From: NVTR01 sp965237505
GTDB lineage: Bacteria > Pseudomonadota > Alphaproteobacteria > Rhodobacterales > Rhodobacteraceae
Direction: 5' to 3'
Length of the DNA stretch: 64,000 bases
NCBI GenBank assembly: GCA_965237505.1
Contig: CBDEFR010000008.1
Span: 248,001 to 312,000, forward strand
This document shows, one piece after another, positions 35,958 to 47,300 of this stretch. Positions within the stretch are counted from its first letter, which is position 1. Each line of letters starts with the position of its first letter. Below the pieces are notes generated by a model. It was not told the origin of the DNA. It saw only the letters and a list, made by a program, of their open reading frames with translations, and did not search any database. A program made the translations under genes and the position numbers.

Positions 35958-36881
35958 CTAGCTGGAGGCGTGGAAAACGCGGCCAAGTGCAGCTGGTGCG
36001 CCCTGCGTTGACCGGCTAATAATAACCAGCACTAGAATGGTTATCAGATACGGCGACATCGACAAGTACTCGACCGGGATCGCGACACCCGCAGCCTGCA
36101 AATTTAGCTGCAAAACCGTGACCCCGCCAAACAGGTAGGCCCCCAAAAGGATACGCCAAGGCCGCCAACTGGCAAAGACCACAATTGCTAGCGCGATCCA
36201 GCCGGCCCCCGCGGTCATGCCTTCGGTCCACTGGGGCACGCGAACCAGGCTAAGATAGGCGCCCCCAAGCCCGGCGCAAGCGCCGCCAAAGGCGATTGCC
36301 ACCAACCGCATGCGCACCACTTTATAGCCCAAAGCGTGGGCGGCGTCGTGATTTTCACCAACGGCGCGCAGAACTAGCCCGACGCGGCTGTATTTCAGCG
36401 TTGCCCACACCGCAAAAATCAAGGCGAGCGAGAAATATACCATAAGATCGTGCTGAAACAGAACCCGCCCGAATATCGGGATGTCGGACAGGATCGGGAT
36501 ATGCAGGTTGCCTGTGGCCGGAGGTTTGATGCCGACGTATTTTTGCCCGAGCAGGGCTGACAGACCGAGTCCGAACAAAGTGAGCGCCAGACCGGTTGCG
36601 ACCTGATTTGACATCAAAATCTGCGTAATCACTCCGAATATCAATGACAGCAGCGCCGCGCCAGCGGCTGCGGCGACGAACCCCAGAAACGCGCTGCCGG
36701 TTTCCACTGCAATCGCGAAACCGCAGATCGCGCCGGTGATCATCATCCCTTCAACACCAAGGTTCAGCACGCCCGACCTTTCCGCCACCAGTTCACCAAT
36801 GGCGGCCAGCAGAATCGGCGTGGACGCAACCATGAGCGACGCAATCAGGATCAGCGGGTCAATCGACGAGAGATCCATCAC
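35958..36881 (-). CDS. BMP-type ABC transporter permease 2
   Basis: The protein is 307 aa with about eight hydrophobic segments. It belongs to the branched/BPD_transp_2 permeases (AERSGVLNLGVEGMMITGAI is the diagnostic early motif; LVAIAFGGACAGLGGAYLSL later). It pairs with the upstream permease. Its start overlaps the preceding stop by 4 bases. Confidence 0.9.
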   Translation of the reverse strand: MMDLSSIDPLILIASLMVASTPILLAAIGELVAERSGVLNLGVEGMMITGAICGFAIAVETGSAFLGFVAAAAGAALLSLIFGVITQILMSNQVATGLALTLFGLGLSALLGQKYVGIKPPATGNLHIPILSDIPIFGRVLFQHDLMVYFSLALIFAVWATLKYSRVGLVLRAVGENHDAAHALGYKVVRMRLVAIAFGGACAGLGGAYLSLVRVPQWTEGMTAGAGWIALAIVVFASWRPWRILLGAYLFGGVTVLQLNLQAAGVAIPVEYLSMSPYLITILVLVIISRSTQGAPAALGRVFHASS

Positions 36882-37960
36882 GCGGCCTCCGACCTGGTAA
36901 ATATTATGCGAAAGTTCGACAACATGTCGAGCGCCAGCAGGATGAACAGCAACATGCCCTGCAACAGTTGGATGGCCGCAGCCGGCAGGCCAAGGGTGCT
37001 CTGCGCCGCCTCGCCGCCGATATATGTCAACGCCATCAACAATCCGGCCAGCAATATCCCGACCGGGTGCAGACGTCCTAGAAACGCCACGATGATCGCG
37101 GTGAACCCATAGCCGGAATTGAAATCAATACTGACCTGTCCGGCCGGACCTGCAACCTCGAACAGCCCAGCCAGCCCGGCCAGAACCCCGGATGTTCCAA
37201 GGCAAAAAATGATCAGTCGGTTTGGATTGACGCCGGAAAAACGCGCCGCTTTGGGCGATTGCCCGGTCACGCGGATCTGAAATCCCAGAATATGTCGGCT
37301 CAGCAGGACATAGGCGAATATCACCGCGATAAACGCCGCTACGACACCCCAGTGCATGCCGGTGCCGGATATTAGTTCGGCATTGTATGCGGCCTCGAAA
37401 TCCTTGAAATTCCGACTGCCGGGAAACCCTTGCCCTTCCGGGTTGCGCAATAGCCCAAGGGACATCGACGCCAGCACTTGCTCGGCCACATAGACCAGCA
37501 ACAGCGATACCAGGATTTCATTGGTGCCAAACCGGGTTTTCAGGATCGCCGGGATCATCGCCCAGACCCAGCCACCAAAAGCTCCGGCAAGAACCATAAA
37601 CGGGAAGATCAGAAAACTTCCCGACGGGTAAAACGCCAAACCTGCAGCGGCCCCAAAAATCGCTCCCATGATATACTGGCCTTCGGCACCGATATTCCAG
37701 ATACCAGCCCGAAAACCAAAGCTCAGACCGATGGCAATCAGGATCAGGGGGCCTGCTTTCACCAATAGCTGCCCACGATAGTAAAAGGCGAATTCGCCAA
37801 AGATCGGGTCCCAAAAGATGGTGCGGATGGCCACCACCGGGTTGGTGCCGAGTATGGCAAACATTATTCCGCCAGCAATCATCGTCAACAGCACCGCCAT
37901 GACCGGCGTCACCGCGATCCACATTCGCGATGGCGAAGGGCGTTTTTCAAGCCGCAGCAT
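36878..37960 (-). CDS. BMP-type ABC transporter permease 1
   Basis: I choose ATG 37960 (MLRLEKRPSPS) because GGAGG stands six bases before it; the ATG at 37978 lies inside the ATPase gene without a site. The protein is 360 aa with about nine hydrophobic segments and the motif FRAGIWNIGAEGQYIMGAIF matching permease 2's NLGVEG region. It forms the heterodimeric channel. Confidence 0.9.
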   Translation of the reverse strand: MLRLEKRPSPSRMWIAVTPVMAVLLTMIAGGIMFAILGTNPVVAIRTIFWDPIFGEFAFYYRGQLLVKAGPLILIAIGLSFGFRAGIWNIGAEGQYIMGAIFGAAAGLAFYPSGSFLIFPFMVLAGAFGGWVWAMIPAILKTRFGTNEILVSLLLVYVAEQVLASMSLGLLRNPEGQGFPGSRNFKDFEAAYNAELISGTGMHWGVVAAFIAVIFAYVLLSRHILGFQIRVTGQSPKAARFSGVNPNRLIIFCLGTSGVLAGLAGLFEVAGPAGQVSIDFNSGYGFTAIIVAFLGRLHPVGILLAGLLMALTYIGGEAAQSTLGLPAAAIQLLQGMLLFILLALDMLSNFRIIFTRSEAA

Positions 37961-39470
37961 GTGAAACCTCCATGTCATGAGCGCCGCCCATCATCAGGCC
38001 AATATCGTCCACCGTCAGCCCCTTGGCAGGGCGCGGCGTGGTCAGGCGACCTTCGTTCAGCGCGGCAAACCGGTCGGAAATTTCCATCAGTTCGTCGAGA
38101 TCCTGGCTGATGCAGATGACCGCCGCACCCTTGGCAGCAAGATCAAGCAGAGCTTGCCGGATATCCGCCGCAGCCGAGGCATCAACACCCCAGGTTGGCT
38201 GGTTGACCACCAGAACCTCTGGCCGTTGCAAGACTTCGCGTCCGATCACGAATTTCTGCAAGTTGCCGCCCGACAACGAGCGCGCCGCATTTTCCGGGCC
38301 CGGCGTGCGCACGTCAAATTCTTCGATAATACGCTTTGCAAAGGTGCGGGTTTTTCCCCAGTTCACAAAACCCTTGTTGGCAAGCTGTTCACGGATCGTC
38401 GCGGTGAGGGCGGCGTTTTCTGTCAGGGTCATGTCGGGTGCTGCAGCGTGGCCAAGGCGTTCTTCGGGGGCGGCCAGCAAACCCAGGTCACGCCGCTGGT
38501 TGGGACCTAAATGCCCAATTTCAACACCGTTTAGTTTTACCATACTGGCTGGCGCACGGCTCTCACCCGAAAGTGCCGCCAACAGTTCGTCCTGACCATT
38601 GCCTGCAACGCCACCGATGCCGACAATCTCACCGGATCGCAATGACAGCGAAACATCCTTGAGCGATGTGCCAAAATGACTGGCTGATTTGATTGAAAGA
38701 CCGGACAACTCAAGCGCAACTTCGCCCAACTCCGAGCTTTCGCGCGTTGGAATATGCAAAGACTGCCCGACCATCAATTCGGCCAGTTCGCGGGCGGTTT
38801 TCTCGCGCGGATCACAATTGCCGACAACCTTACCAAGACGCAAGATTGTAGCGCCGCTGCAAAGGTTGCGAATTTCTTCAAGTTTATGAGAAATATACAG
38901 AATTGCGGTTCCCTCTGCGCTGAGTTTGCGCAGTGTTTCAAACAGAATTTCGACCTCTTGCGGGGTCAGAACCGACGTTGGTTCATCCATGATCAACAGT
39001 TTCGGGTCTTGAAGCAGACAGCGAATTATCTCGACTCGTTGGCGCTCACCGGCGCTCAGTTCACCCACCAGTCGCACCGGGTCCAGCGGCAGGCCATAGT
39101 TTTCGCTGACCTCGCGGATCCGCGCCGCAAGTTCCCGCATGGGTGGCGGATCTTCCATGCCAAGTGCGACGTTCTCGGCGACGTTCAACGCTTCAAACAG
39201 GCTGAAGTGCTGGAACACCATTGCCACCTCGGCCTTTCGCGCCGCGTGCGGGGTCGCGGGCTCGAACGCCTCCCCCTTCCAGGTCATGGCTCCAGAATCC
39301 GGTCGGACAAGCCCGTAAATCATCTTGACTAGCGTCGATTTCCCGGCACCATTTTCGCCGAGCAGAGCATGCACTTCGCCCGGATCAACGCTGAACGACA
39401 CCGCGTCGTTGGCCACTACACCCGGATATGCCTTGGTCACTCTGTCGATCGCCAGAAGCTGTCCGACCAT
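37947..39470 (-). CDS. BMP-type ABC transporter ATP-binding protein (two ABC domains)
   Basis: The protein is 507 aa. Domain 1 is canonical: Walker A GENGAGKST, signature LSAGERQRVEI, Walker B LLIMDEPTSVLTP, switch ISHK. Domain 2 is degenerate at Walker A (GVAGNGQDELL) with signature LSGGNLQKFVIGR and NQPTWGVD, as usual for this sugar/nucleoside type. It starts 4 bp after the xdhC stop, and so is in the xdh operon. Confidence 0.92.
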   Translation of the reverse strand: MVGQLLAIDRVTKAYPGVVANDAVSFSVDPGEVHALLGENGAGKSTLVKMIYGLVRPDSGAMTWKGEAFEPATPHAARKAEVAMVFQHFSLFEALNVAENVALGMEDPPPMRELAARIREVSENYGLPLDPVRLVGELSAGERQRVEIIRCLLQDPKLLIMDEPTSVLTPQEVEILFETLRKLSAEGTAILYISHKLEEIRNLCSGATILRLGKVVGNCDPREKTARELAELMVGQSLHIPTRESSELGEVALELSGLSIKSASHFGTSLKDVSLSLRSGEIVGIGGVAGNGQDELLAALSGESRAPASMVKLNGVEIGHLGPNQRRDLGLLAAPEERLGHAAAPDMTLTENAALTATIREQLANKGFVNWGKTRTFAKRIIEEFDVRTPGPENAARSLSGGNLQKFVIGREVLQRPEVLVVNQPTWGVDASAAADIRQALLDLAAKGAAVICISQDLDELMEISDRFAALNEGRLTTPRPAKGLTVDDIGLMMGGAHDMEVSHAAA

Positions 39471-39474
39471 GCCC

Positions 39475-40416
39475 TTACCCCGCCCTTTTTTGCATTTTTT
39501 CAGCAGATCCCGCCGGCGACAATAACGCGGCCGCCACGCCTACTGCAATGGCTTGTGGATGTTTGCCAAGTTCGGGCCGCCCTATAGGGCAAGTAATTCG
39601 GCTGATCTGGGCTTCCGAGTGCCCAAGCTTGCGCAGTTGTTTGCGAAACCGCGCCCTTTTGGTCTTGGACCCGATAAGGCCCAGCCTCTGAAAACCATGC
39701 GTCAAAAGCCGGTGGCATATCTCCAAGTCAAGCGCGTGACTGTAGGTCAAGACCAAATGTTCGGCGTCTGATGGAGCATACCTGATCAGTTTCGCAGGGT
39801 TCACTGCCACTAACTTATTGATTTCGACCGGAACGCTGACAGGAAACCGGTCCGCCGCACAGTCCACCCAGGTTATCGCGAATTCTGGCATTGGCGCCAA
39901 GACCGAAATAATCGCGCGTCCGACATGGCCCGCCCCAAATATCCAGAGCTGGCGATCCGGGGTGATGATCGGTTCAATCATCCAACCCAATGAAAGCTGC
40001 GGTTCTACTTTCTTGCCTGAATTTCGCGCCTCATTCAGCTGTTTTTTGAACTTCAGCGGCAATTCGGAATTACCACTGGCCCGGCGCAGCACAACGCTAT
40101 CATCAAGCCCGCAAATCCGATCTTTGTCATAGACTTCGGCCAAAAGCGTCATCGCCCCGCCGCAGCATTGGCCAAGCCCCGGACCAAGCGTAAACCGTTC
40201 CAGCCAGTCACCCTTATCCAGCGCGCGCCGCGCCCGGGCCGTTGCGTCCAGTTCCAATGCACCACCGCCAATTGTGCCCGACTGCCCGTGCGGCCAGACC
40301 AGCATCGAGGCGCCAACTTCGCGTGGTGTTGAGCCTTTGACGTCGGCGACTACGACTCGCACAACGCGGCCGTGCAATTCAACTGCGCTAATCAGCGATT
40401 TCAGATCAAAACTCAT
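39475..40416 (-). CDS. xdhC: Xanthine dehydrogenase accessory protein XdhC
   Basis: The protein is 313 aa. The N-terminal XdhC/CoxI domain (VVVADVKGSTPREVGASMLV; GLGQCCGGAMTLLAEVYDKD) and the C-terminal Rossmann part (LWIFGAGHVGRAIISVLAPM; LIGSKTKRARFRKQLRKLGH) are complete. It binds and sulfurates the molybdenum cofactor for XdhB. Overlaps xdhB by 4 bases. Confidence 0.92.
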   Translation of the reverse strand: MSFDLKSLISAVELHGRVVRVVVADVKGSTPREVGASMLVWPHGQSGTIGGGALELDATARARRALDKGDWLERFTLGPGLGQCCGGAMTLLAEVYDKDRICGLDDSVVLRRASGNSELPLKFKKQLNEARNSGKKVEPQLSLGWMIEPIITPDRQLWIFGAGHVGRAIISVLAPMPEFAITWVDCAADRFPVSVPVEINKLVAVNPAKLIRYAPSDAEHLVLTYSHALDLEICHRLLTHGFQRLGLIGSKTKRARFRKQLRKLGHSEAQISRITCPIGRPELGKHPQAIAVGVAAALLSPAGSAEKMQKRAG

Positions 40417-42743
40417 GCCTGCACCCGTTGAATTGATGCCAGGATATTCTCTGCGGTCGCCGGAGCCTGCAGATCAGGATAGTCCGTGCCACAGGCCGAA
40501 ATCGCGTGCGAAAGCGCCATGAACGCCGATATTCCCAACATTAATGGCGGCTCACCTACAGCTTTGGATCGATAAATCGTGTCTTCAACATTTTGCCCGT
40601 CCCACAATGCCACGTTGAACACATCCGGTCGATCCGAACAGGCCGGGATTTTGTAGGTCGACGGCGCGTATGTATTCAGGCGGCCCTTGTCGTCCCACAC
40701 CAGTTCCTCCGTGGTCAGCCAGCCAGCGCCCTGAACATATCCGCCCTCAACCTGGCCGATATCCAGCGCCGGGTTCAGCGACGTCCCGGCATCATGCAGA
40801 ATATCCACGCGCAAAAGCCGGTTTTCGCCGGTCAGGGTATCAATAACACACTCGGAAACGGCGGCACCGTAGGCAAAATAGAAAAACGGCCTGCCACGAC
40901 CGGCGATCCGGTCCCATTTCACTTTCGGGGTCTTGTAAAAGCCAGTGGTCGACAGGCTGATGCGGTTTTCATAAGACAGCTTGGCAGCGTCGGCGAAACT
41001 GATCTCCTCGTTTCCGATGCGAACCAGACCGTCGGCAAACTGAACCTTTTTGGTCTGATAATGCTGGCCTAGAAATTCCGCCATCCGCTCGCGGATCGTG
41101 TCACACGCGGCTTTCACCGCCATACCATTTAGGTCAGACCCACTTGATGCCGCGGTGGCCGATGTATTGGGAACCTTTGCCGTGTCTGTTGCGGTGATTT
41201 TCACCATCGACGCTTCGACACCAAATGCTGCCGCCGCGACCTGGGCCACCTTTTGGAACAATCCCTGTCCCATTTCGGTGCCGCCGTGATTCATGTGGAT
41301 CGAGCCGTCCTGATATACATGCACCAACGAGCCCGCCTGGTTCAGATGGGTCAGGGTAAAACTGATCCCGAATTTCACCGGTGTCAGCGCAATGCCCTTT
41401 TTGAGCACGTCATTTGCGGAATTCCACGCGCCGACTGCCGTTCGGCGGGCGTGATAATCAGAACTTTCGATTAGTGCCTCGCACATCTCATGCAGAATGA
41501 AGTCCTCTACTGGCATGTGATACGGCGTGATCTGGGGACCGCCGCCTTTATTCTTCTTTGCAGAAGTATCCCCGCCGGAGGCGTCCAAAGCCGCATCCTG
41601 CGCTGCCCGGTAGAAATTTGCGCGCCGAACGTCCAACGGATCACGGCCCAGCTGATGTGCGATCTGGTCCAGCACTCGCTCAATCCCTAACATTCCCTGC
41701 GGTCCACCAAATCCGCGAAAGGCGGTGGCGGACTGGGTGTTGGTCTTCAATCGATGGCTTACGATGCGCACAGCAGGCAGGTGGTAGGCATTATCAGCGT
41801 GAAGCATCGCCCGGTCTGCCACCGGTATTGACAAGTCCAGCGCCCAGCCACATCGGGCATACTGAATAAACTCAATCCCCAAAACCCTGCCCGCATCATC
41901 AAATCCCACACGATAGTCGATGCGAAAATCGTGCCGCTTGCCGGTAATGATCATGTCGTCGTCCCGGTCATAGCGCATTTTGCAGGGCCGCCCCGTGGCC
42001 CGTGCCGCGACGGCGCAACTGACAGCCAGCGCATTGCCCTGACTTTCCTTGCCGCCAAAACCACCGCCCATGCGCCGGATCTCGACCCGCACCGCGTTCA
42101 TCGTAAGGCCAAGGGCATGAGCAACCTTGTGCTGGATTTCGGTCGGATGCTGGGTCGATGAATATACCAGCATGTCGCCGCCTTCCTGCGGCACCGCAAG
42201 GGCTGCCTGACCTTCCAGATAAAAATGCTCCTGACCGCCCATTTCCAAGGTCCCGCTGAATGAGCGCGGCGATCCGGCGATCGCGGCATCCGGTTCTCCC
42301 TTTGACCAGATCACCGGCCCTTCCTCAAACCGGCTGTCGGCGGCCAGTGCCTGATCAATGCTCAGGATTGCCGGCTTTTCGGCGTACTCGATCTTGCCCA
42401 GTCGCGCCGCTTTGCGCGCAGCCAAATGGTTTTCAGCGATAACCATGAATATCGGTTGACCGACATAATGAACCGACCCGATCGCCAGCATCGGCTCGTC
42501 ATGGACCGACGGTGACACATCATTTTCATATGGCAGATCATCAGCTGTCATTACCGCCACAACGCCCGGTGCCGCGCGAACCGCGCTAAGATCCATGTCC
42601 ACGACGCCGCCATGCGCAATATTTGACATTCCAAAAGCCAGATGCAGGCAATTGGCCGGAACCGGAATGTCATCCACGTAAAGCGCCTGGCCGGTCACAT
42701 GCAGCGGGGCGGCGTCATGGGGCAGGGGTTTGAAAACGCTCAT
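40413..42743 (-). CDS. xdhB: Xanthine dehydrogenase molybdopterin-binding subunit
   Basis: The protein is 776 aa, full length for XdhB. Cofactor-binding signatures are visible: GGGFGGKESQGNALAVSCAV, ATAFRGFGGPQGMLGIERVL (substrate Arg), GGTEMGQGLFQKVAQVAAAA, and near the C-terminus AVGEPPLMLGISAFMALSHA with the catalytic Glu. It hydroxylates hypoxanthine and xanthine to urate. The start overlaps the xdhA stop (ATGA). Confidence 0.94.
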   Translation of the reverse strand: MSVFKPLPHDAAPLHVTGQALYVDDIPVPANCLHLAFGMSNIAHGGVVDMDLSAVRAAPGVVAVMTADDLPYENDVSPSVHDEPMLAIGSVHYVGQPIFMVIAENHLAARKAARLGKIEYAEKPAILSIDQALAADSRFEEGPVIWSKGEPDAAIAGSPRSFSGTLEMGGQEHFYLEGQAALAVPQEGGDMLVYSSTQHPTEIQHKVAHALGLTMNAVRVEIRRMGGGFGGKESQGNALAVSCAVAARATGRPCKMRYDRDDDMIITGKRHDFRIDYRVGFDDAGRVLGIEFIQYARCGWALDLSIPVADRAMLHADNAYHLPAVRIVSHRLKTNTQSATAFRGFGGPQGMLGIERVLDQIAHQLGRDPLDVRRANFYRAAQDAALDASGGDTSAKKNKGGGPQITPYHMPVEDFILHEMCEALIESSDYHARRTAVGAWNSANDVLKKGIALTPVKFGISFTLTHLNQAGSLVHVYQDGSIHMNHGGTEMGQGLFQKVAQVAAAAFGVEASMVKITATDTAKVPNTSATAASSGSDLNGMAVKAACDTIRERMAEFLGQHYQTKKVQFADGLVRIGNEEISFADAAKLSYENRISLSTTGFYKTPKVKWDRIAGRGRPFFYFAYGAAVSECVIDTLTGENRLLRVDILHDAGTSLNPALDIGQVEGGYVQGAGWLTTEELVWDDKGRLNTYAPSTYKIPACSDRPDVFNVALWDGQNVEDTIYRSKAVGEPPLMLGISAFMALSHAISACGTDYPDLQAPATAENILASIQRVQA

Positions 42744-44119
42744 GCGCTGACCTCCAGAACCCGTGTGCCAACACCCTGGTCCTCCAGATAATACCGAAGC
42801 AACATGTTCCGGGCCGCCGTCAGCCGATAGTCAGCCGAGGCCCGCATGTCTGACATCGGGCTGAAATCGCTGCCGAATTCTTGCGTGGCGCTCTCTACGA
42901 CCTGGCGTTCCCAAGCCCGGCCAATCAAAGCTGCTTCAACCGCGGCTGCGCGTTTCGGGATGCCTGCCATGCCGCCAAATGCAATCCGCGCTTCGCTCAC
43001 AACGCCCGCACTGACGCGTATCGAGAAACAGCCGAGAACGGCAGAAATATCCTGATCAAAGCGTTTGGACAGTTTGTAGCATTTCAGCCGGTCCTCCTGC
43101 CTAGTTATCGAAACGGCCTCGACAAATTCACCCGGCGAGCGGTCTTGTTTGCCATAGTCGATAAAGAAATCTTCCAGAAGAATATCGCGCCGCGCGTCGC
43201 CCTTGCGCAAGTGCAGCCGGCCCCCAAGTGCGATCAGCGCGGGTGGGCAATCGCCAATTGGCGAACCGTTGGCGATATTGCCGCCGACCGTGCCAGCGTT
43301 TCTGACCTGAACCGCCCCGAACCGCCGGACCATCTCGGCGAAATCCGGGTGAAATTTTGCGATGACGACCATAAATTCACTGACCGTTACGCAGGCGCCG
43401 ACGCGGATTTCATCTGCTGTGATCTCGATCTTTTGTAAATCCTCGACCGCCGCCAGAAAGGCCAGATTCGCCAGCGCATCCAGCCGTTTCGTCACCCATA
43501 GCCCGACATCGGTGGCGCCGCCGACAAGCACTCCGTCCGGGTTGGCAGTGAACCATTTCGCTAACTTGTCCGAAGATTGCGGCATCGCCACATCTCCAGT
43601 GTTGAAATCCACCGGGCCAAGCAAGTTTAGATCATCGTTCATCCAATCCGGCACCGGTTCATCCGCTGCGGCCTCTGCGGCGCGGATTATCGGCGCGTAG
43701 CCAGTGCAACGACACAGGTTTCCCGCCAACTGATCATCAAAATCGCGCGCTCCGTTTTTGTGCGCCACCGCCATCGAGACTATGAAACCCGGCGTGCAAA
43801 AGCCGCATTGACTGCCGTGGTGCTGCACCATTGCGCTTTGCACCGGGTGCATTTCACCATCCGGGCCAGCTATGCCCTCGACAGTGCGAACGGCTTTGCC
43901 GTGCAGCTGAGGCAGCAGAAGGATGCAGGAATTCATCGCAAGTGATCCGCGCGCGTCGCTGACCATCACCGTGCATGCGCCGCAGTCACCTTCATTGCAG
44001 CCTTCTTTGGTTCCGGTCAGCCCACGTTCTTCGCGCAGCCAGTCCAAAAGAGTTTTAGTCGGCGCAATATTATTCAACCGAACCGGATCTCCGTTCAATA
44101 GAAATGCGATCTGCGCCAT
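42740..44119 (-). CDS. xdhA: Xanthine dehydrogenase small subunit (2Fe-2S and FAD)
   Basis: From ATG 44119 (MAQIAFLLNGDPVRLNNIAP) the protein is 459 aa; the open frame runs to 44224 but without a fitting start. Cluster ligands: GCNEGDCGACTVMV for the plant-type 2Fe-2S and CGFCTPGF...CRCTGY for the second. The FAD domain has LVGGATDVGLWVTKRLDAL and GGNIANGSPIGDCPPALIAL. It hands electrons from XdhB to NAD+. First gene of a seven-gene operon, with a 217-bp divergent spacer to dnaE. Confidence 0.93.
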   Translation of the reverse strand: MAQIAFLLNGDPVRLNNIAPTKTLLDWLREERGLTGTKEGCNEGDCGACTVMVSDARGSLAMNSCILLLPQLHGKAVRTVEGIAGPDGEMHPVQSAMVQHHGSQCGFCTPGFIVSMAVAHKNGARDFDDQLAGNLCRCTGYAPIIRAAEAAADEPVPDWMNDDLNLLGPVDFNTGDVAMPQSSDKLAKWFTANPDGVLVGGATDVGLWVTKRLDALANLAFLAAVEDLQKIEITADEIRVGACVTVSEFMVVIAKFHPDFAEMVRRFGAVQVRNAGTVGGNIANGSPIGDCPPALIALGGRLHLRKGDARRDILLEDFFIDYGKQDRSPGEFVEAVSITRQEDRLKCYKLSKRFDQDISAVLGCFSIRVSAGVVSEARIAFGGMAGIPKRAAAVEAALIGRAWERQVVESATQEFGSDFSPMSDMRASADYRLTAARNMLLRYYLEDQGVGTRVLEVSA

Positions 44120-44336
44120 GACCCCCCGGGCACCGCGTTCTGATAGGTGTCCGCAATTGCGGCGGCGTCCGGGCTCGATGCGGCATAAAGCCCGGCGCTC
44201 AAGTGAGGTGATGGTAAGGCGCACAAATCAGGTCTGGCAAGCATGGATTCCGGTTACGACCACGAAGTTGTTTCAAAAAATCACGAATGAACAGCTTGTG
44301 CTTTCGCATTTTGGACCACTGGCCTAGGGTTCGCCC

Positions 44337-47300
44337 ATGACCACGGCTCCGCGATTCATTCACCTTCGACTTCACACCGAATACTCGCTTTTGGAAGGCG
44401 CGGTTCCGGTCGGCAAACTTGCCGCGCTGTGTAAAAACCACAACATGCCCGCGGTGGCGGTGACCGACACAAATAACATGTTTTGCGCGCTGGAGTTTTC
44501 GGTTGCGGCGACGGCGAACGGGGTGCAGCCGATCCTTGGATGCCAGGTGGATGTGCCGTATGATCCGCCGCCAAGGGGTGAAAAACCGCGCCCGCCCGCA
44601 CCAGTTGTTCTGTTGGCCCAGAACGAGATCGGGTACCGCAATCTGTTGAAACTTAACACCTGCATTTATGTCGATTCGGGCGGTGAACTGCCGCAAGTTA
44701 CGCTCGAAGAAATTTGCGAACACTCGGACGGGATAATCTGCCTGTCCGGCGGCCCGGACGGACCGGTCGGTCGGCTTCTGCGCGCCGGTCAACGACCCAA
44801 GGCCGAGGCATTGATGAGCCTGCTGGCCGGGTATTTTCCGAGCCGCTTTTATGTGGAACTGCAGCGCCACCCCGGCGAAAATGGAATGCCTGAATCCGAG
44901 CAGCGGAGCGAGCGCGGACTCATTGAAATGGCCTTTGCGATGGAGCTGCCACTGGTGGCGACCAACGACGTCTATTTTCCGAAAACCGAGATGTACGAGG
45001 CCCACGACGCCCTGATCTGCATCGCCGAAGGGGCATATGTCGACCAACAAGAACCGCGCCGCCGACTCACCGAACAACACTATTTCAAGTCGCAGGATGA
45101 AATGGCCACGCTTTTTGCGGACCTCCCGGAGGCGTTGGAAAATACGGTCGAGATCGCGCGACGCTGCGCTTTTTCTGCCCAGATACGGGATCCGATCTTG
45201 CCGGTTTTTGCGAAGGACGAGGTGCAGGAACTGCGTCAGGAAGCGCGAAAGGGATTACAGGCCAGGCTTGGCGTTATTGAACTTGCGGCCACGGTTGAAG
45301 ACTATGAGAAACGGCTGGAATTCGAGCTTGGCACTATCGAAAGCATGGGTTTTCCCGGTTATTTTCTGATCGTTGCCGACTTTATCAAATGGGCGAAAAA
45401 TCATGACATTCCGGTGGGCCCCGGTCGTGGATCGGGTGCGGGTAGTTTGGTCGCCTATGCTCTGACGATCACCGATCTAGATCCCTTGCGCTACTCGTTG
45501 CTTTTTGAGCGTTTTTTGAACCCGGAACGCGTGTCGATACCGGATTTCGACATCGATTTCTGCATGGAGCGCCGCGAAGAAGTGATCGCTTATGTGCAGG
45601 AAAAATACGGCCGCGAGAAGGTTGCGCAGATCATCACATTTGGAGCCCTGCTGTCAAAAGCGGCGGTGCGTGACGTGGGCCGGGTTTTGCAGATGCCCTA
45701 CGGGCAAGTCGATCGACTGGCCAAAATGATCCCGACCGAGGGCGTCAAACCAGTATCGATCGAAAAGGCGCTGGCGGATGAGCCGCGCTTGCGCGAAGCA
45801 TCGCGTGCAGAAGAGGTGGTGGAACGCCTTCTGACATACGGAATGCAGATCGAAGGGCTGCTGCGCAATGCCTCGACCCACGCCGCAGGGGTGGTGATCG
45901 GTGACCGGCCGCTTGATGAACTGGTGCCGCTTTATCAGGACCCAAGGTCCAATATGCCCGCCACTCAGTTCAACATGAAATGGGTCGAGCAGGCCGGGCT
46001 GGTGAAATACGATTTTTTGGGCCTGAAGACGCTGACGGCCATCAAAAACGCCGTTGATCTGCTGGCCCAAAGCGGTGTTGACATTGACATTGCGAATATC
46101 CCGTTTAACGACCAAAAAACCTATGAACTTTACGCATCCGCCAAAACGGTTGCGGTATTCCAGGTGGAAAGTTCTGGAATGATGGATGCGCTGCGACGGA
46201 TGCGGCCGACTTGCATCGAGGACATCGTCGCCCTGGTGGCGCTCTACCGGCCCGGTCCGATGGAAAACATCCCGAAATATTGCGAAGTCAAAAACGGCCT
46301 GGCTGAACTGGAAAGCATTCATCCGCTGATTGATCACATCCTTGAAGAGACTCAGGGCATCATCGTTTATCAGGAACAGGTGATGCAGATCGCCCAGGAA
46401 ATGGCGGGGTATTCGCTTGGTGGCGCTGATCTATTGCGCCGCGCCATGGGCAAAAAGATCGCCGCAGAAATGACCAAGGAACGCCCGAAATTCATCGAGG
46501 GCGCGCAAAATAATGGCGTCGATGCGAAGAAGGCTGCCGATGTTTTCGATATACTGGAGAAATTCGCAAATTACGGATTTAACAAATCCCACGCTGCGGC
46601 CTATGCTGTGGTCAGCTACCAGACCGCCTGGCTGAAGACCAACCATCCGGTAGAGTTCATGGCAGGGGTGATGAACTGCGATCTGCATCTGACTGACAAA
46701 TTGGCGGTTTACGCCGAAGAGATTCGTCGCGGTCTGAAAATCGAGATTGTGCCGCCGTGTGTGAACCGGTCGCAAGCCATGTTCAGCGTTTCTGAGGGGC
46801 GGGTTGTGTATGCGCTTGGCGCCTTGAAAAACGTTGGCACCGAGGCCATGAAACTGATTACCGAGGCGCGGGCGGGCAGGCTGTTTGTCAATCTTTTCGA
46901 CGTCGCGCGGCGGGTGGATCTTAAGCGCGTTGGCAAGCGCCCGATGGAGATGTTGGCGCGCGCCGGGGCTTTCGATCAGCTTGATCCAAACCGCCATCGG
47001 GTCTTGCTAAATCTTGATGCGCTGGTCAGCTATTCCGCTGCGATCCGTGAGCAGCGCAACTCGTCTCAGGTTTCATTGTTCGGCGAAGCGGGTGACGATC
47101 TGCCCGAGCCGCGGTTGGCCCCGGCCGAAGATTGGCTGGCCAACGAGCGTCTGGCGGAAGAGCACAAAGCCATCGGGTTCTACCTGTCGAGTCATCCGCT
47201 TGATGATTATGTGACTCCTTTGAAACGCAAGGGCGTCATGACACTTGCCGAGGTGGCTGCGGCGGCTGAGCGCGGCCCGCTGGTGGCCAAGATTGCCGGT

